Shown here piece after piece: positions 43,442 through 54,526 of a stretch of 64,000 nucleotides of DNA. The notes under the pieces are model-generated. The model saw only the letters and a list, made by a program, of their open reading frames with translations. It had not been told where the DNA came from and did not search any database. Source of the stretch: Anagrus nilaparvatae. Taxonomy: Eukaryota > Arthropoda > Insecta > Hymenoptera > Mymaridae. Positions within the stretch are counted from its first letter, which is position 1, and each line of letters starts with the position of its first letter. The stretch spans positions 4,234,501 to 4,298,500 of the forward strand of contig JAKSXM010000237.1 in assembly GCA_022575985.1 (NCBI GenBank), in the 5' to 3' direction. The position numbers were made by a program, and so were the translations under genes.

Positions 43442-43682
43442 ACACACAAAAAAAAATTCAATTTCCTATTTTTATAATTTGTAATTATCACCTTTACTAA
43501 ATTTTAAGATTTCTAAATCCAAACTATTATGATTTCCTAAACGCGTATTATTCTAGGTCCCAAAATTGAAATTATTCCAAGTCCCATTTGACCCCCCCCC
43601 CTTAAATGGGACATATTTAACCCCCACCACGTTAATGTTCCAGTTCCGAAGTACCCCCTCCCTATAAACATGTTCCATGTTA
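43402..43682. mobile_element. Short inverted-repeat insertion in copia gag
   Basis: CATGGAACATATATA at about 43402-43416 and TATAAACATGTTCCATG at about 43665-43681 are inverted copies. The interior has C-rich runs (GACCCCCCCCC near 43590). It lies between gag and its zinc knuckle. I could not identify a target duplication, so the exact limits are tentative. Confidence 0.45.
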
Positions 43683-45420
43683 ATAAGTGTTAAGAATGTG
43701 GAGACCCTCGCCATTACAAGTACGACTGTCCCAGATTAAAAGGGAGAAATAAATGAAGTGAAAGATGTGAAACAACATATCGAGGAAGAAGCAGAGGCAG
43801 ATATCAGCGTGGTGGAAGACACGACAGAGGTGGCAGAGGTCGCGGCTCTTAGCGGCAAGCTCATACAGCAGATGTATATAAGTAATGCAGCTGCCTGTAA
43901 TGAAGAAAGTATAATCTTTGTGGCAGTCGATAATACAGTTCTCTGTACAGCAGATGAAGGTAACGAAAAAATAAACTTTATTTTAGATAGTAGCGCTACT
44001 GACCACTTAGTATCTGGTAAGGAAAAGCACAATATAGTAAACATTAAGAAATTAGAACAGAAAAGGATCATAAAAGTAGCAAACGGGAAGTTAATGTTTG
44101 CATATGAAAATAGGAGTCTCAGCCTGTATGATCCCAAAACCAAAAAACACATTAATATAACAGTACTGATAGTCGAAAAACTAACATTCAATCTACTATC
44201 AGTAAAGAAGCTGACAGCAACGGGTAACTCCATGACATTCTCAGCAAAAAGATCCTACATCGATAACAAAAATAAAAATTTTGTTCTAGATTGCCAAGAT
44301 CAAGGAAATCTTTATATTGTTAGTTTTAATATTTCCAGGTCACATTGCAATGCAGCGGTACAAGGCAAAGAGCCAAATTTGTGGCATCAAAGGTTAGGAC
44401 ATCTGAACCACGCAGGTTTAAGGCGATTAGGTCTACCAACATCCGCAGAAGTTTGCAGTCCATGTCGCAAAGGGAAGGCCAAAAGAATTCCGTTCAAACA
44501 GGTTCCTCGACCTAGGTCAAAAAGAATAGGAGAATTATTGCACACATTAGACATTGGAGGTCCAGTAAGCACACCGACCTTAAATGGAGAAGTTTATTAT
44601 CAGACGATTATCGATGACTTCTCGTATTTCACCACGGTTTATCTCCTGGAAACAAAGGGTCAGGCAAGCGAAAACCTGAAGGATTATATAAGAATGCTAA
44701 GCGCACAAAGATAGAAATGTGCAAAAATTAGGTCAGATCGTGGAGGAGAATTCAAATTAAACAAGCTGCTAGATTTTTGCAAAACAAGAGGTATAGCAGT
44801 AGAGCATACACAACCCTATACGCCACAACAAAATGAGGTAAGTGAAAGGATTAATTTCACTCTTTGAAGTAAGGTTAGGACATTATTAGAAGAAACCAAG
44901 TTGCCAAAACACCATTGGGGCGAAGCAATAAGGTGTGCAGCATACCAGTTAAACAGATCTCCAACAAAAGCTTTGAATGGTAAAATACCGGCTGAAATAT
45001 TTCATGGCAAAATAGATCTGAAAAACTTGAAAGTTTTTGGAGCAAAGGCATGGGGTTATATATTGCCTAAAACACAAGATAAACTGAATCCAAGAGCAGA
45101 AAAGTGTATAATGGTTGGATATGGTAAAAATGAATACCGTCTATGGGTTCCTGAAACAGATGATGTCATCATATCTAGAGATGTGACGAGCATAATTTTA
45201 TATACAATCCAAGCCAGAAAGAGGAAAACGTAAATGAAACAAGAATTCAAGAGTTCATTATAAACCACAAAAATAAGGATAACCAAGAAGTAACGCTGGA
45301 TCAACTTAGAGAAGAAAATTCAGATACTGAAAGCGAAAACAGCGATACTAGCGAACAAGAATTCTCCAGTTCAGATAGCTCATCAGAAGATGAAGCAAAT
45401 AGTAAGGCAAGTACTCAAGT
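43683..45420 (+). pseudogene. Copia protease and integrase, broken
   Basis: Protease motif FILDSSATDHLVSG, with Ser where the usual Gly follows DS. GAG-pre-integrase zinc region LWHQRLGHLNHAGLRRLG with CSPCRKGKAKR. Integrase core HTLDIGGPVSTP (first D), RSDRGGEFKLNKLLDF (second D) and PQQNEVSERINFTL (Glu). Then LPKHHWGEAIRCAAYQLNRS and the FGAKAWGYILPK fold. Stops are at 44712-44714, 44864-44866 and about 45231; a frame beyond continues with an acidic, Ser-rich linker to about 45420. RT is absent. The altered protease motif and stops mean no activity. Confidence 0.9.
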
Positions 45421-45439
45421 CCTTGTAAATTTAATTTGT

Positions 45440-46175
45440 TTGTTTTCGATATATGAATCACTCCACAAATGTCTGATTGGATGAGAGAAGAGAGTAGCGC
45501 TTTTTAAATAGAATAGGAAATACAGCGCAAATTATTTTCATTAGTGATTTCCATGAATCCTGGTACAAAAAGTTCCCTTCTCTCAACAGGCACAGCATTT
45601 GTGGTTTGATTGAATAAAGGGGACCGCACAGGTGTAGCAGCAGATGCCCCATCCCCGTTGTACACAGTACCCTGACATCTACTATTTTCAATGTTACTAC
45701 TAAGAGAATTATTATTATTATTATTTGTATTTTTACTATTATAAATGGTTACAGTATTTATTTTAGAATTAAGTGTATTAAGAATGTGTGTTTTTTGGTT
45801 AAGTTCATAATTATTTGTATTTCATGTATGTTGTTGTTGTTCATGAATAGAAAAATTATTGATATTATTATAATTATTACTATCATTAAAATTATCTATA
45901 AAATTTTTTGGTACCGCTGATGGTGTAGAGTTACATTGATTACTGGAAATTAAAGAAAGTTGTTGTCTGGACATATTATAAGTTGAGTGTAGTTCACCTC
46001 GCAGTGAGTTGATAAGACCCACAAGTCACTGATTCTCTTGCTTTAAATGATTTATTTGCGTGTTGTTATTTGTACATAATATTTTGAGTTCGTTTACAGA
46101 TTCATTTAATCTGTCAAGACACTTATGCAGTAGTTTCAATATTGCATTAACTTGCACTGCACCACAGTTATGCTT
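45440..46175 (-). pseudogene. Asn-rich coiled-coil relic, unknown
   Basis: On the minus strand a mostly open frame reads LHKCLDRLNESVNELKILC and INHLKQENQ (heptad-like), a stop, GLINSLRGELHSTYNMSRQQ, an Asn-rich low-complexity stretch (NFNDSNNYNNINNF), a stop, and VYNGDGASAATPVRSPLFNQ to RRELFVPGFMEIT. A coiled coil followed by low complexity is reminiscent of gag/ORF1 proteins, but I do not recognise a family. It abuts the copia truncation point. Confidence 0.3.
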
Positions 46176-46485
46176 TCCAATTTTGCAAAAAATTTTGCGC
46201 GAAAAAAGTATTTATGCGTGACAACAAGTACTTTGACGATATCACAGCAGCGGTAGGTTATGTTGCTATGTTATTGTTTAAAATTTAGCAATTAATATAA
46301 TATATTAGCTTAATTCTAAAAACTAATTACACATAACACAGCCAGAAATTAAATTAATTGTTGCGTATATAATTTTTATATATTTTTAAATTTTATTCAC
46401 TGATTTTATATAAATAAAGCAGAGCAACTTATTGCACGATGTTTTCACTACCGCCACGCCGCCCGCGCGCGAAAATATATATATA

Positions 46486-47000
46486 CTAGGGGGCTCCGCC
46501 CCCTGCGCGCTACGCGCGCCAACCCCCGCAGAGTGATTGAAGTATTGCGATAGTATATTTTTATAATCACTTGCAAGGCGTACCACAGTGTAGTAAAAAA
46601 AAAAAAAAGTGGCCAAAAATCAGCTTCAACGCGATTTCTTATGAAATATAATTCTGCTGGATGGAAAATGACCGTTTTTGTGTATACTAAATAATAGGCT
46701 ACCGAGATCCAAAAAAAAATTTTTTTTTTAAATTTTTTTAGCTGCTGAATGAAAAAAAAAATCTGTTTTTTACCATAAAAAGGTAAAATATTTATAGTTT
46801 CAAAATAAAAAAAAAAAATTTGAAGTACAACTCTGTATTAAAATATGCACATAAATGATAAATAAACCTAAAAAAAGTGTATTAGTATAATTTTAGATGG
46901 TTGTATGTAGTATAAGTCAACAGTATGTAGTGTTAGTCAACATTTGCAATTTAGTCAAAATATTTTTAAAAAAATGAAAAATTTGATTTTTCTATTTTTA
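46486..47000 (-). mobile_element. Helitron 3' end on the minus strand
   Basis: On the minus strand the sequence ends GGGGGC GGA GCCCCC TAG, the hairpin (46489-46503) being joined directly to CTAG (46489-46486). A second palindrome GCGCGCTACGCGCGC lies at 46505-46519. The body to the right is AT-rich and non-coding; its far limit is unknown. Confidence 0.65.
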
Positions 47001-47100
47001 CTTATATTTTAAACTTAAAAAAAGTATAAAAAATATAGATTATATAAAAACATTAAAAAAACAACTTTATAATAATTGGTTAAATATAGAAAAAACCGCA

Positions 47101-47360
47101 TTGGCCCAAAAGGACCACATTGGCCCAAAAGGACCACTTTGGCCCAATAGGTTCACTTTGGCCCAGAAGGACCATTTTGGCCCAAAAGGTTCATTTTGGC
47201 ACAAAAGGCTCATTTTGGCACAAAAGGTTCATTTTGGCCCAAAAGGTCCATTTTGGCACAAAAGGTCCAATTTGGCCCAAAAGGTCCATTTTGTCACAAA
47301 AGGTCCATTTTGGCACAAAAGGTCCATTTTGGCACAAAAGGTCCATTGGCACAAAGGGCT
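47101..47360. repeat. 19-bp minisatellite, about 13-14 copies
   Basis: Unit close to TTTTGGCACAAAAGGTCCA, with variants GGCCC and GGACC at the left. Because 19 is not a multiple of 3 and the unit carries no stop in any frame, all three forward frames are open and code the same 19-residue repeat (like LAQKVHFGPKGPFWHKRS). These ORFs are most likely incidental. A GCGGCAGCGGCGGCGGTGG tract follows. Confidence 0.9.
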
Positions 47361-47404
47361 CATGCGACAGCGGCGGCAGCGGCGGCGGTGGTTATAACTT
47401 TATA

Positions 47405-47937
47405 ATATATAGAGATATATATTTGAAAATTTATTTATTTGTTTTTCTGTCTGTACCCTAATGACTCAAGAACCGCAGAACCGATTGGCATGAAACCGGT
47501 GTCAAAATGAAGAAACAAAATCTGCGGGTGACATAGGCACTATATTTTCTGATCAGCTATCGTAGCTTTTGAGATATTTAATTTTTAGTGTTTTTGAACT
47601 TGGCACCAATTTTTACGTATTTTCCTAAATTTTTATTTAAAACGGAGGTATATTTAAAATTTTATAAAATATTTTTGAAGTTGGTAAAAAATTTTTTTCT
47701 TCATTGTTTTATTTTTTATGGTATTTTTAATAATTTATTTGTGTACCTGTGTCCAATGATCGAAATTACATATAACCGATGATAAAATAATGTTAAAATA
47801 AAAAAATTTTTACTATTGGGATTTTTACTATTTTTTAATTTTTTTGAAAATTTAGTTAAAAAGTTAAATATTTGAAAAATATGATAAAATTTTAATGTCG
47901 CCATTGGTATTACTTGATTTAGTAAATTCTAGAACCA
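47405..47937 (+). mobile_element. Short Helitron-type repeat, array copy 1
   Basis: It starts near TATATATTTGAAAATTTATT, then a TCTGTCTG segment and TACCCTAATGACTCAAGAAC, and continues with GCTTTTGAGATATTTAATTT. These phrases recur in copies 2-4 (or 3-4). No clear hairpin end; its right limit is set by the start of copy 2. Confidence 0.6.
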
Positions 47938-48214
47938 TCTATATATACATATTTGAATACTATATACTATATATATTTGAAAATTTATTTGTCTGTCTGT
48001 CTGTACTCAGTTAAATTTTTTTATTTTTTCTATTATAATTATAGAATCAATTAGAACCTATAATTTTTGATTAATGTTTCACCTACGCAGCTTTAAATAG
48101 TTTAAATGTATTTGCATAATTATAAATTTGTAGTGAAACATGATTTTTTTAAGCAATATAAACAGAAGTAAATGCAACACAGGGGGGCGGAGCCTCCCCT
48201 ATTACCAGTGCTAG
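47938..48214 (+). mobile_element. Short Helitron-type repeat, array copy 2
   Basis: It begins with a TCTATATATACATATTTG end and an ATATATTTGAAAATTTATTT phrase, and ends with a GC hairpin (GGGGGGCGGAGCCTCCCC at 48182-48199) and CTAG at 48211-48214, followed by T. Internal part mostly deleted. Confidence 0.7.
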
Positions 48215-48754
48215 TACGATATGTATTTGAAAATTTATTTGTTTGTTTGTCTGTCTGTCTATCTGTATGTCTGTACCCTAATGACTAAAAAACTGCCTAA
48301 CTATTTGACATGAAATCGTTGTCAAAATAAACAAAAAAAGTCTGCAATTGCTATAGGACATAGATTTTTTGCTCAGCTATCGTAGTTTTTGAGATATTTA
48401 ATTTTTAGTGTTTTTATTTTAAACTTTATAAAATTTTTTTAAATTTTTCACAAAAACTGAAATACTTCGAGACTATCAAAAAAAATTTTATTGCTCTTTG
48501 TAATATTAGATTCAGAACTAATTTTTACGTATTTTCAGAAAATTTTTATTCTGAACGAAAGTAACTTTAAAATTTTATCAAATATTTTTGAAGTGTGTGT
48601 TTAGCTGTGTGTCTATGAGTTTTATCATTTATTTCATCATATACATATTTTGCACAATAACAAAATGATAATAATAAAAATTAATAGTAAAAAATCAATA
48701 ACATCAACACCGGGAACAGATCAGGGGGGCGGAGCCTTTTCTCACCTATGCTAG
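48215..48754 (+). mobile_element. Short Helitron-type repeat, array copy 3
   Basis: It begins at the base after copy 2's CTAG with ATGTATTTGAAAATTTATTT and a run of GTCTGTCTGTC, followed by CCCTAATGACTAAAAAACTG. It ends GGGGGGCGGAGCC...CTATGCTAG (CTAG 48751-48754) followed by T. The hairpin's 3' arm is decayed. Confidence 0.7.
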
Positions 48755-49190
48755 TATATCTTAATACTATATATATTTAAAAATTTATTGGTTTGTTTAT
48801 TTGTTTGTCTGTACCCTAATGACTCAAGAACCGCCTAACCGATTGGCATGACGTAGGCTATAGTTTTGCGACTCAGGTATCGTATTTTTGGAGATATTAA
48901 ATATTTAATGTTTTTTAACCTGATAAAATTTAAAATAATTTTTAGCAATAGTTGAAATATCTCGAAGCTATTAAAAAATTTTAATATGGAACTTTTTAGT
49001 ATTCGATTTGGCACCAATTTTTATGTTTTCTTTGAAAATTTTATTCAAAACAAAAGTTTCTTTAAAATTTTCGAAGCTGGTAAAACAATTTATATATACC
49101 TTGAATGTTTGTTTGTAAATTTTTTCTAGAAAACGGTTGTAACGATTTGTATCATTTTTTGAATACTTATTTTTTTGCATTAGAGATATC
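48755..49190 (+). mobile_element. Short Helitron-type repeat, array copy 4, no 3' end seen
   Basis: It begins directly after copy 3 with ATATATATTTAAAAATTTATTG and the CCCTAATGACTCAAGAACCG phrase. Similarity fades toward 49190, shortly before the R1-clade fragment. A family-like phrase (AAAATTTTATAAAATATATT, GAAGCTGGTAAA) reappears at 52335-52370 beyond that fragment. Confidence 0.55.
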
Positions 49191-49283
49191 GAATAGGCTA
49201 GGTGTCGTTTTCGGAAAAAATCGCTTTTTTCGAATTTCCAAAAGTAAAAAATACATACATGTATATCTTATATTGTACGACGA

Positions 49284-49640
49284 GCCAGATGGCCTTGGTG
49301 GACCTTCTTGAGGTTTTCGCTTTACGCCTGGCCAAAAAGGGGAAAATCCAGATCGGCTGGACATCGAGTGCGTCTCCGCGCGGACGCAAGGCGCTGCTTT
49401 AAATGTTTGGGCTATAGGCATAGCCAGCATGTCTGTAAAGGCCCAGACAGAAGCAAGGCCTGCCTTAAATGTGGCGAAGATGGCCATTTAAGGACAGAGT
49501 GCAGCAAGGCGAAGCCTAAGGGCTTCCTCTGCATGACCAGAAAGGATAAGGGCTCCACGGAGCACTATCCTCGAGAGGGAAAATGCCCCAATCACCGGGA
49601 GGCTCTGCCTGTGGCTAGAAGCAGGTGTCATTGGAATTGA
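49284..49640 (+). pseudogene. R1-clade ORF1 C-terminus with CCHC knuckles
   Basis: Frames read ALRLAKKGKIQIGWTSS and then, in another frame, CFKCLGYRHSQHVC and CLKCGEDGHLRTEC, both C-x2-C-x4-H-x4-C knuckles typical of gag-like ORF1 in this clade. A third, decayed knuckle is seen around CMTRKDKG...EGKC. The frame change near 49340 and the missing upstream part mark this as a fragment. It continues directly into ORF2. Confidence 0.85.
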
Positions 49641-50730
49641 TTCAAGTACTCCAAGGAAACATGCATACGGCCAGACTTTCTAGTGAATTCTTGCAACAGA
49701 TTGTTCGCGAAAAGGATATAAGTATCCTTTTACTAAGCGAGCAACCTCGCAATTACAACCCGCAGGTCTGGCTGTCCGATGACACCATTGTTTATGCCAT
49801 ATGGCTCTGAGTCAGAGCCCAAGCGTCCCGGCAAGGGAGAGGAAACTGTCACGTTTTAGCCACGTGCGGGGAGACAAATTATATAAGTTGGTATCTCTCC
49901 CCAAACGACTCGGATGCGGTGCTCGCTAAAAAGCTGTCCGGTATAGAAGACACGATCCGCGGGGTCGCCGGCGGCATTATTCTTGGTGGAGATTTTAACG
50001 CTAGGGCCTTAGAGTGGGGAATGCCTACAATCAACCCTAGGGGGCGAATGGTACTCGAAATGGCCACTAGATGTAAGCTGGTGGTCCAGAATAGAGGCAA
50101 CAGTTGGATCTACGCGAGTTCGAGGGGAGATTTCTGCAAATCTGACATAACCTTCGCAACAGAAGGAGCGTCTAGGAGGATCGGTGACTGGACGGCGATG
50201 GACGGCAAAAACGACGAAAATGGTAACGACCATAAATACATCACCTTCGAAGTGTTAGAGAGAACCTTCCAACGACCTCCGTACAAGAGGCGTCCCCTGG
50301 GTTGGAACGTGCCAAAGATCGACGATGACAGATTCGAAGAATATCTTCGGATCGAGTCAGCGTTCATCCCCGCTTGGCGCGAAGGACTCACAAGTCCCCA
50401 CGAGGCTGAAATCTTAGTAAAGAAAGTAACCTCGTTACTATGCGGGGCTTGCGACGCCTCCATGCCTCACCGGCGGCCATGGAAGGGAAGATATCCAGTT
50501 CACTGGTGGACCCCAGAAATAGCAAACCTCCGAAGGGAGTGTCACAGGGCGCAAAGGAACGCGCAGAGAGCACGGTAAAGACCCGAGGCCGTGGTGCTCT
50601 CTCGGGAACACAAAGATGCTAAACATCGGCTGGGTAAGGCCATCCGCCAAAGCAAGGCTCGTTGCCTGCAATCATTACGCATGAAGACGTAAACAAGAAC
50701 CCCTGGGGCCTTGGTTACAAAGTTGTAATG
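49625..50730 (+). pseudogene. R1-clade ORF2, AP-like endonuclease region
   Basis: IQVLQGNMHTARLSSEFLQQ, ISILLLSEQPRNY, NYISWYLSPND, GGIILGGDFNARALEWG and KSDITFATEG are the successive motifs of the endonuclease that nicks target DNA in R1/TRAS/LOA elements. The residues usually responsible for metal and phosphate binding (E in LLLSEQP, D and N in GDFNA, SD in KSDITF) are present. A TGA at 49808-49810 and later frame breaks (about 50575-50690) disable it. A 378-bp inverted-repeat insertion follows. Confidence 0.85.
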
Positions 50731-51108
50731 CACCGGGAGAAAAAATCCACGCTGCGCATGGATTTCGGTCACGTAAGCCTTGACTCGAAAATGTTACGTT
50801 AGACTTTGTAAAAAAGTCACGTGATGACACCAAATATACAAATTAGCGTCTGCTATAGTTCAGTTTTCTATTAAAATAGTGTGCTGCTGTTATTTAGTTT
50901 TTTATATATTAAATTAAAAAAAATAATTATTATTTTCTCTTTATTTAATAATATTAATAAATATAATGTATTTAAAAATTTCAGCGTGGGTAATATTATT
51001 ATTTTAAGATGTGTAAATATTTTAGAATTTAAAAAGTTTTTCGTTATTTACATCTGTCTCTCAAAAATTTCCGAAATCCATGCACAGCGTGGATCTTTTC
51101 TCCCGGTG
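50731..51108. mobile_element. 378-bp inverted-repeat (MITE-like) insertion in R1-clade ORF2
   Basis: The ends are inverted copies of about 36 bp: 50731-50767 (CACCGGGAGAAAAAATCCAC... through GCATGGATTTCGG) and 51073-51108. The middle is AT-rich and non-coding. No convincing target duplication. The two arms produce mirror ORFs (IHAQRGFFLPV and IHAQRGSFLPV) that are not genes. Confidence 0.7.
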
Positions 51109-52336
51109 TGGGCAAATTGAACCGGGGATCCGATAATACGATGAACGCGGCAACGACCCAAAGTATAGTTGGCGCTCTCTTCCCTGAACTGCCCATCTGG
51201 GAGCATCCGGTAAAGGAAATAGGGATGAAGTGCCACTATTCAGCGAGGCTGAGATGGTCAAGGCTATCAAAGCCATGAAAAATTGCAAGGCGCCGGGACC
51301 TGATGGGATACCAGCAGAGGTCCTCAACGGGCCGTACTAGTAATCCTTGGTATCCTACTGGGCATGTTTAATGCTTGTTTGGTGGCAGGTGTGTTTTCAA
51401 GGGAGTGGTAGGTGGCTCACCTAGTGCTCCTGAACAAACGAAAGGGAGCAGCATCCGACTCTTCGTCATCTTACAGACCACTATGTACGTTAAATACCAT
51501 TGGCAAGGTGATGGAGAGCATGCTACGGGCTAGACTAAGGCTAGCGATCGTGGAGGGCAGTGATCTCTCTGAGGAACAGCACGGCTTCCGCGATGGGGCA
51601 TTCCCCCTTAGTCGCCATCAGGCGTGTCGTGGATACCGTAATGGTAGAGAGAGAGAACGGCCGTACGCGAACCGCATGAACGTTCTACTGGTCACGTTGG
51701 ATGTTAAAAACGCCTTCAATTCGGCAAGGTGAGACGCCATGCAACGATCTCTCGAGCAGAACTTCCGAATACCCAGATACCTGAGCAAAGTCCTAAAGGA
51801 TTACCTGCGGGACCGAAGGCTGCTCTATGATACGCTCGATGCTAGGCGGGAAAGGGCGTTAAGCGCGAGCTTTGCCCAAGTGTCGGTTCTTGGACCTGAC
51901 CTGTGGAATGCTTTTTACGATGGCTTGCTGCGTGTTGCCTCCCGGAAGGAGTCTCCCTGATCGGATACGCGGACGACGTGGCCCTAACCATAAAGGTTAG
52001 AGGGAAGGAAGTGGCCCAGCAGAAACTGAATCAAGTCATGAGACAGATCAACCATCATCAACCTCTGGATGGGCCAGCACGGGCTCCAGATTGCGATTCA
52101 AAAAATGGAGATCTTACTGCTGACTCGTCGAAGGGTTCCCACTATATTTAACATAAATGTCGACGATGGCGGGAATCCTCACTCGATCCAAACCAGAACA
52201 TTGGTGAAGTACTTGGAAGTTTTGCTTGACAATAAGCTGAGCTTCTGGGAGCAATTTCTGAAGAAGAGTGAAAAGGCCACGTCGGTCGCATCCTTCCCAT
52301 CAAGGCTCATGGCCAACATAGAGGGACCCAATCTTT
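51109..52336 (+). pseudogene. R1-clade ORF2, reverse transcriptase region
   Basis: Motifs in order: FSEAEMVKAIKAMKNCKAPG then PDGIPAEVL; SYRPLCTLNTIGKVMESMLR; EEQHGFRDG; VLLVTLDVKNAFNSAR (motif A); LRDRRLLYDTLDARRER; VSVLGPDLWNAFYDGLLR (decayed motif B); SLIGYADDVALTIKV (catalytic YADD). It then follows KYLEVLLDNKLSFWEQF to MANIEGPN. At least four frame changes or stops occur. The homology stops at 52336, about where the fragment at 13391 begins (NIGGPRSEKRR), so the C-terminus, 3' UTR and poly(A) are missing here. Confidence 0.88.
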
Positions 52337-52385
52337 AAAATTTTATAAAATATATTTTGAAGCTGGTAAACAAAATTTTTTTCAT

Positions 52386-53045
52386 TTTGGTTCCTCAATC
52401 AAGAACCATTGTGATGGGTCAAATTTTGATTTTTGATTTTTTGGCATATAAGTACGTTTTGGGACCTCAGGAAGCTAAAATTTTCGGATTTTAAAAAAAG
52501 TCTATATGTGTGTGTATATGTGTGTATGTTTGCGTGTGTATGTAACCGGTGAAATTTCACAAACATTATGGAATTAAGACCTAATTATTTTAATTAATTT
52601 CATTAATTTTCATAAAAGTACTTATATTTGAAAGTGTGATTTTTACTCAATGTCTCGAATCTGATAATTAATTTTTTGAAAATTTTTTTCCCCAAATTTT
52701 TGTCACAAAAAAATACAAAAACACACCAAATTTTTTTTCTCTTTGGACGTAGTACCTAATTTATTTTCATGTTAGTACTAGTTTTGGAAAGTTCGTTCAT
52801 AGTAATTTTTTGGATCTGATACCGAATTTTTTCAAAATTTTTTCCTTAAAATTAAAAAACCAAAAATATTATAAAAACTACAATATTTTTTTTTTTTAAG
52901 TGTAATACCTCATTTAATTCTAATAACGTACTAATATCTGAAAATATTGTAATCGGTGATATCTCACAAGCATTATCGAATTAAGACCTAATTTTTTTTC
53001 CAAAAATTTTTTTATTAAAAAATCTCAAACTACTTTTTTTTTTTT
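52386..53045 (+). repeat. Interspersed repeat family A, copy 2
   Basis: It begins with an imperfect hairpin GGTTCCTCAATCAAGAACC and ATTGTGATGGGTCAAA, then ACCTCAGGAAGCTAAAA, a GTGTGTATGTG microsatellite, and three or four diverged units of 150-180 bp carrying GTAGTACCTAATTTATTTTC and CGAATCTGATA. No coding capacity. Same family as 28430-28916 and 63290-64000. Confidence 0.8.
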
Positions 53046-53820
53046 TAATTAATGACTCTAACGCTCATAACTTATAAAAATATTAATTTGACAAATTTTT
53101 CGACTTAGAGAGCTAAATAATGAATATATAGTTATTTAACTCGAAAGGATACTTGGATGCTATCTGCAATCACTTTTTTTATTTTAGCGTATTAAATAAT
53201 TTTAAATAGTTTATATTAATAATTTTTTAAAAATTCAATTTGATTGAAATTAATTTTTTTTAAAACATATAGATGTTAGAAATAATATTATACACATAAA
53301 ATTACAACGATTCTACAGAATGAGCGTATCACTTATATAATTCTAGTATTTAGAGTAGAATAAAATTTGTAATATTATTTTTACGTATGTTATTATGTCA
53401 ATTTACATGAATAATGTGTAATTATCATTTAGGTCTAACATTAATTTAAACATTTCTTTTGCTTTTATTTTTATCATCATAGTTGAAAATGGAATAGTTT
53501 GGTATATCTCTAAAAAACTAATTCGTTTCTAGTTTAAGTTTTATTTATATAAAGTTGGAGTAAATGATTTATAGTTTATTAGAAGTTTGATAAATATTTT
53601 TTGATGATCATTAGGCTAATTAAAATGCTTCAATTGCAAAGAAATATTTGACTATTTTAATATTAACTTAACTGATAGTGTGAGTTAGGTTGTTATTAAT
53701 GTACATGAGCTTATGTGTACAACACTCTCCCTTCTTTAAAAAAATGTTAACTAATCACTTTTCATTTCTTAAATTATTTACTGTATTATAAGAATTAGAG
53801 AATTTTTCGTCCATTTTAAA
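53046..53820. other. AT-rich non-coding DNA
   Basis: No supported feature. Confidence 0.5.
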
Positions 53821-53901
53821 TAAATAATAATTATTGATGTGATTCTTTTGACCGAGAGGGCTATTAAATAAAATTATTCAAGTTTTTTTTTTATTCAGCG
53901 T

Positions 53902-53934
53902 AACGTTTCGTGTACGAACTGTACACCTTTTCAA
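53902..53934 (-). ncRNA. Hammerhead-like hairpin, left arm
   Basis: Minus strand: TTGAAAAG, 6-bp stem GTGTAC/GTACAC with loop AGTTC, GAAACGTT. It shares with 35206-35248 the U3 and A8 substitutions, the extra G before stem II, and the GAAACGT end, though the stem sequence is entirely different. Conservation of plan without conservation of stem bases suggests RNA function in the ancestors. Confidence 0.4.
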
Positions 53935-54493
53935 ACTGAAAGAATTTGAAAAAATTTGCTCAATTGAACCTAACTTATTTAAGAGAAAAATATCAGAGGT
54001 GTTACACATTCAAGCCAATAATTATACAGTTAATAAAAAAGAAGATACCACGTTTCTCAATAGTCTATATAAAAATTTCAAAAATTATGTTACCAGAAAA
54101 TTCCCTAGTAATTTTTAGTTATAACTATACTTTTTATCTCTTTCTCTTTTTTCACACTCCTCTAACAATTTTTCATCTCTTATATTTATCATATAAATTA
54201 GAGTTTATACATACATGCTTCTATATACTACACTCATATAAAATATATACATATGGTAGTATAACACGGAATTTATCAATACCGTGTTTGTTTATCTAAA
54301 CGCAGTATACTACATCTGTTTTTTGACTAAGAACAATGTTGTTCTTTTCTACCAAAGATAATTTAACTAATTTTAAGTAAAAATGTAGTAAATTTTATTA
54401 TAATTATACATTGTTGGTATGTAAAAATATTTTATAAAATATAATGTAAATTATTGTTTAATATTATATCATAATAATAAAAATTTTTTCAGT

Positions 54494-54526
54494 TTAAAAA
54501 GGTGTACAGTTCGTACACGAAACGTT
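54494..54526 (+). ncRNA. Hammerhead-like hairpin, right arm, decayed core
   Basis: Plus strand: TTTAAAAAG instead of TTTGAAAAG, then the same GTGTAC/GTACAC stem and GAAACGTT. The core G5 is lost, so this copy should be inactive. Confidence 0.35.

Larger units (their letters stand above)
42300..45420 (+). mobile_element. Ty1/copia element, 3'-truncated and interrupted
   Basis: Gag, protease and integrase are present, but RT and RNase H are missing. A possible 5' LTR ends with CTGACA at 42568, followed by GGTTATTGGC (42569-42578), a likely decayed primer-binding site for the anticodon arm of initiator tRNA-Met, as in other copia elements. The LTR start is not clear. The sequence changes character near 45420 and no 3' LTR is seen. 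Confidence 0.7.

Noticed and set aside
47101..47461. Overlapping ORFs with repeated WHKRSILAQKV
   Set aside because: They are a direct product of a 19-bp repeat lacking stops in all frames; no start context or promoter suggests a gene.
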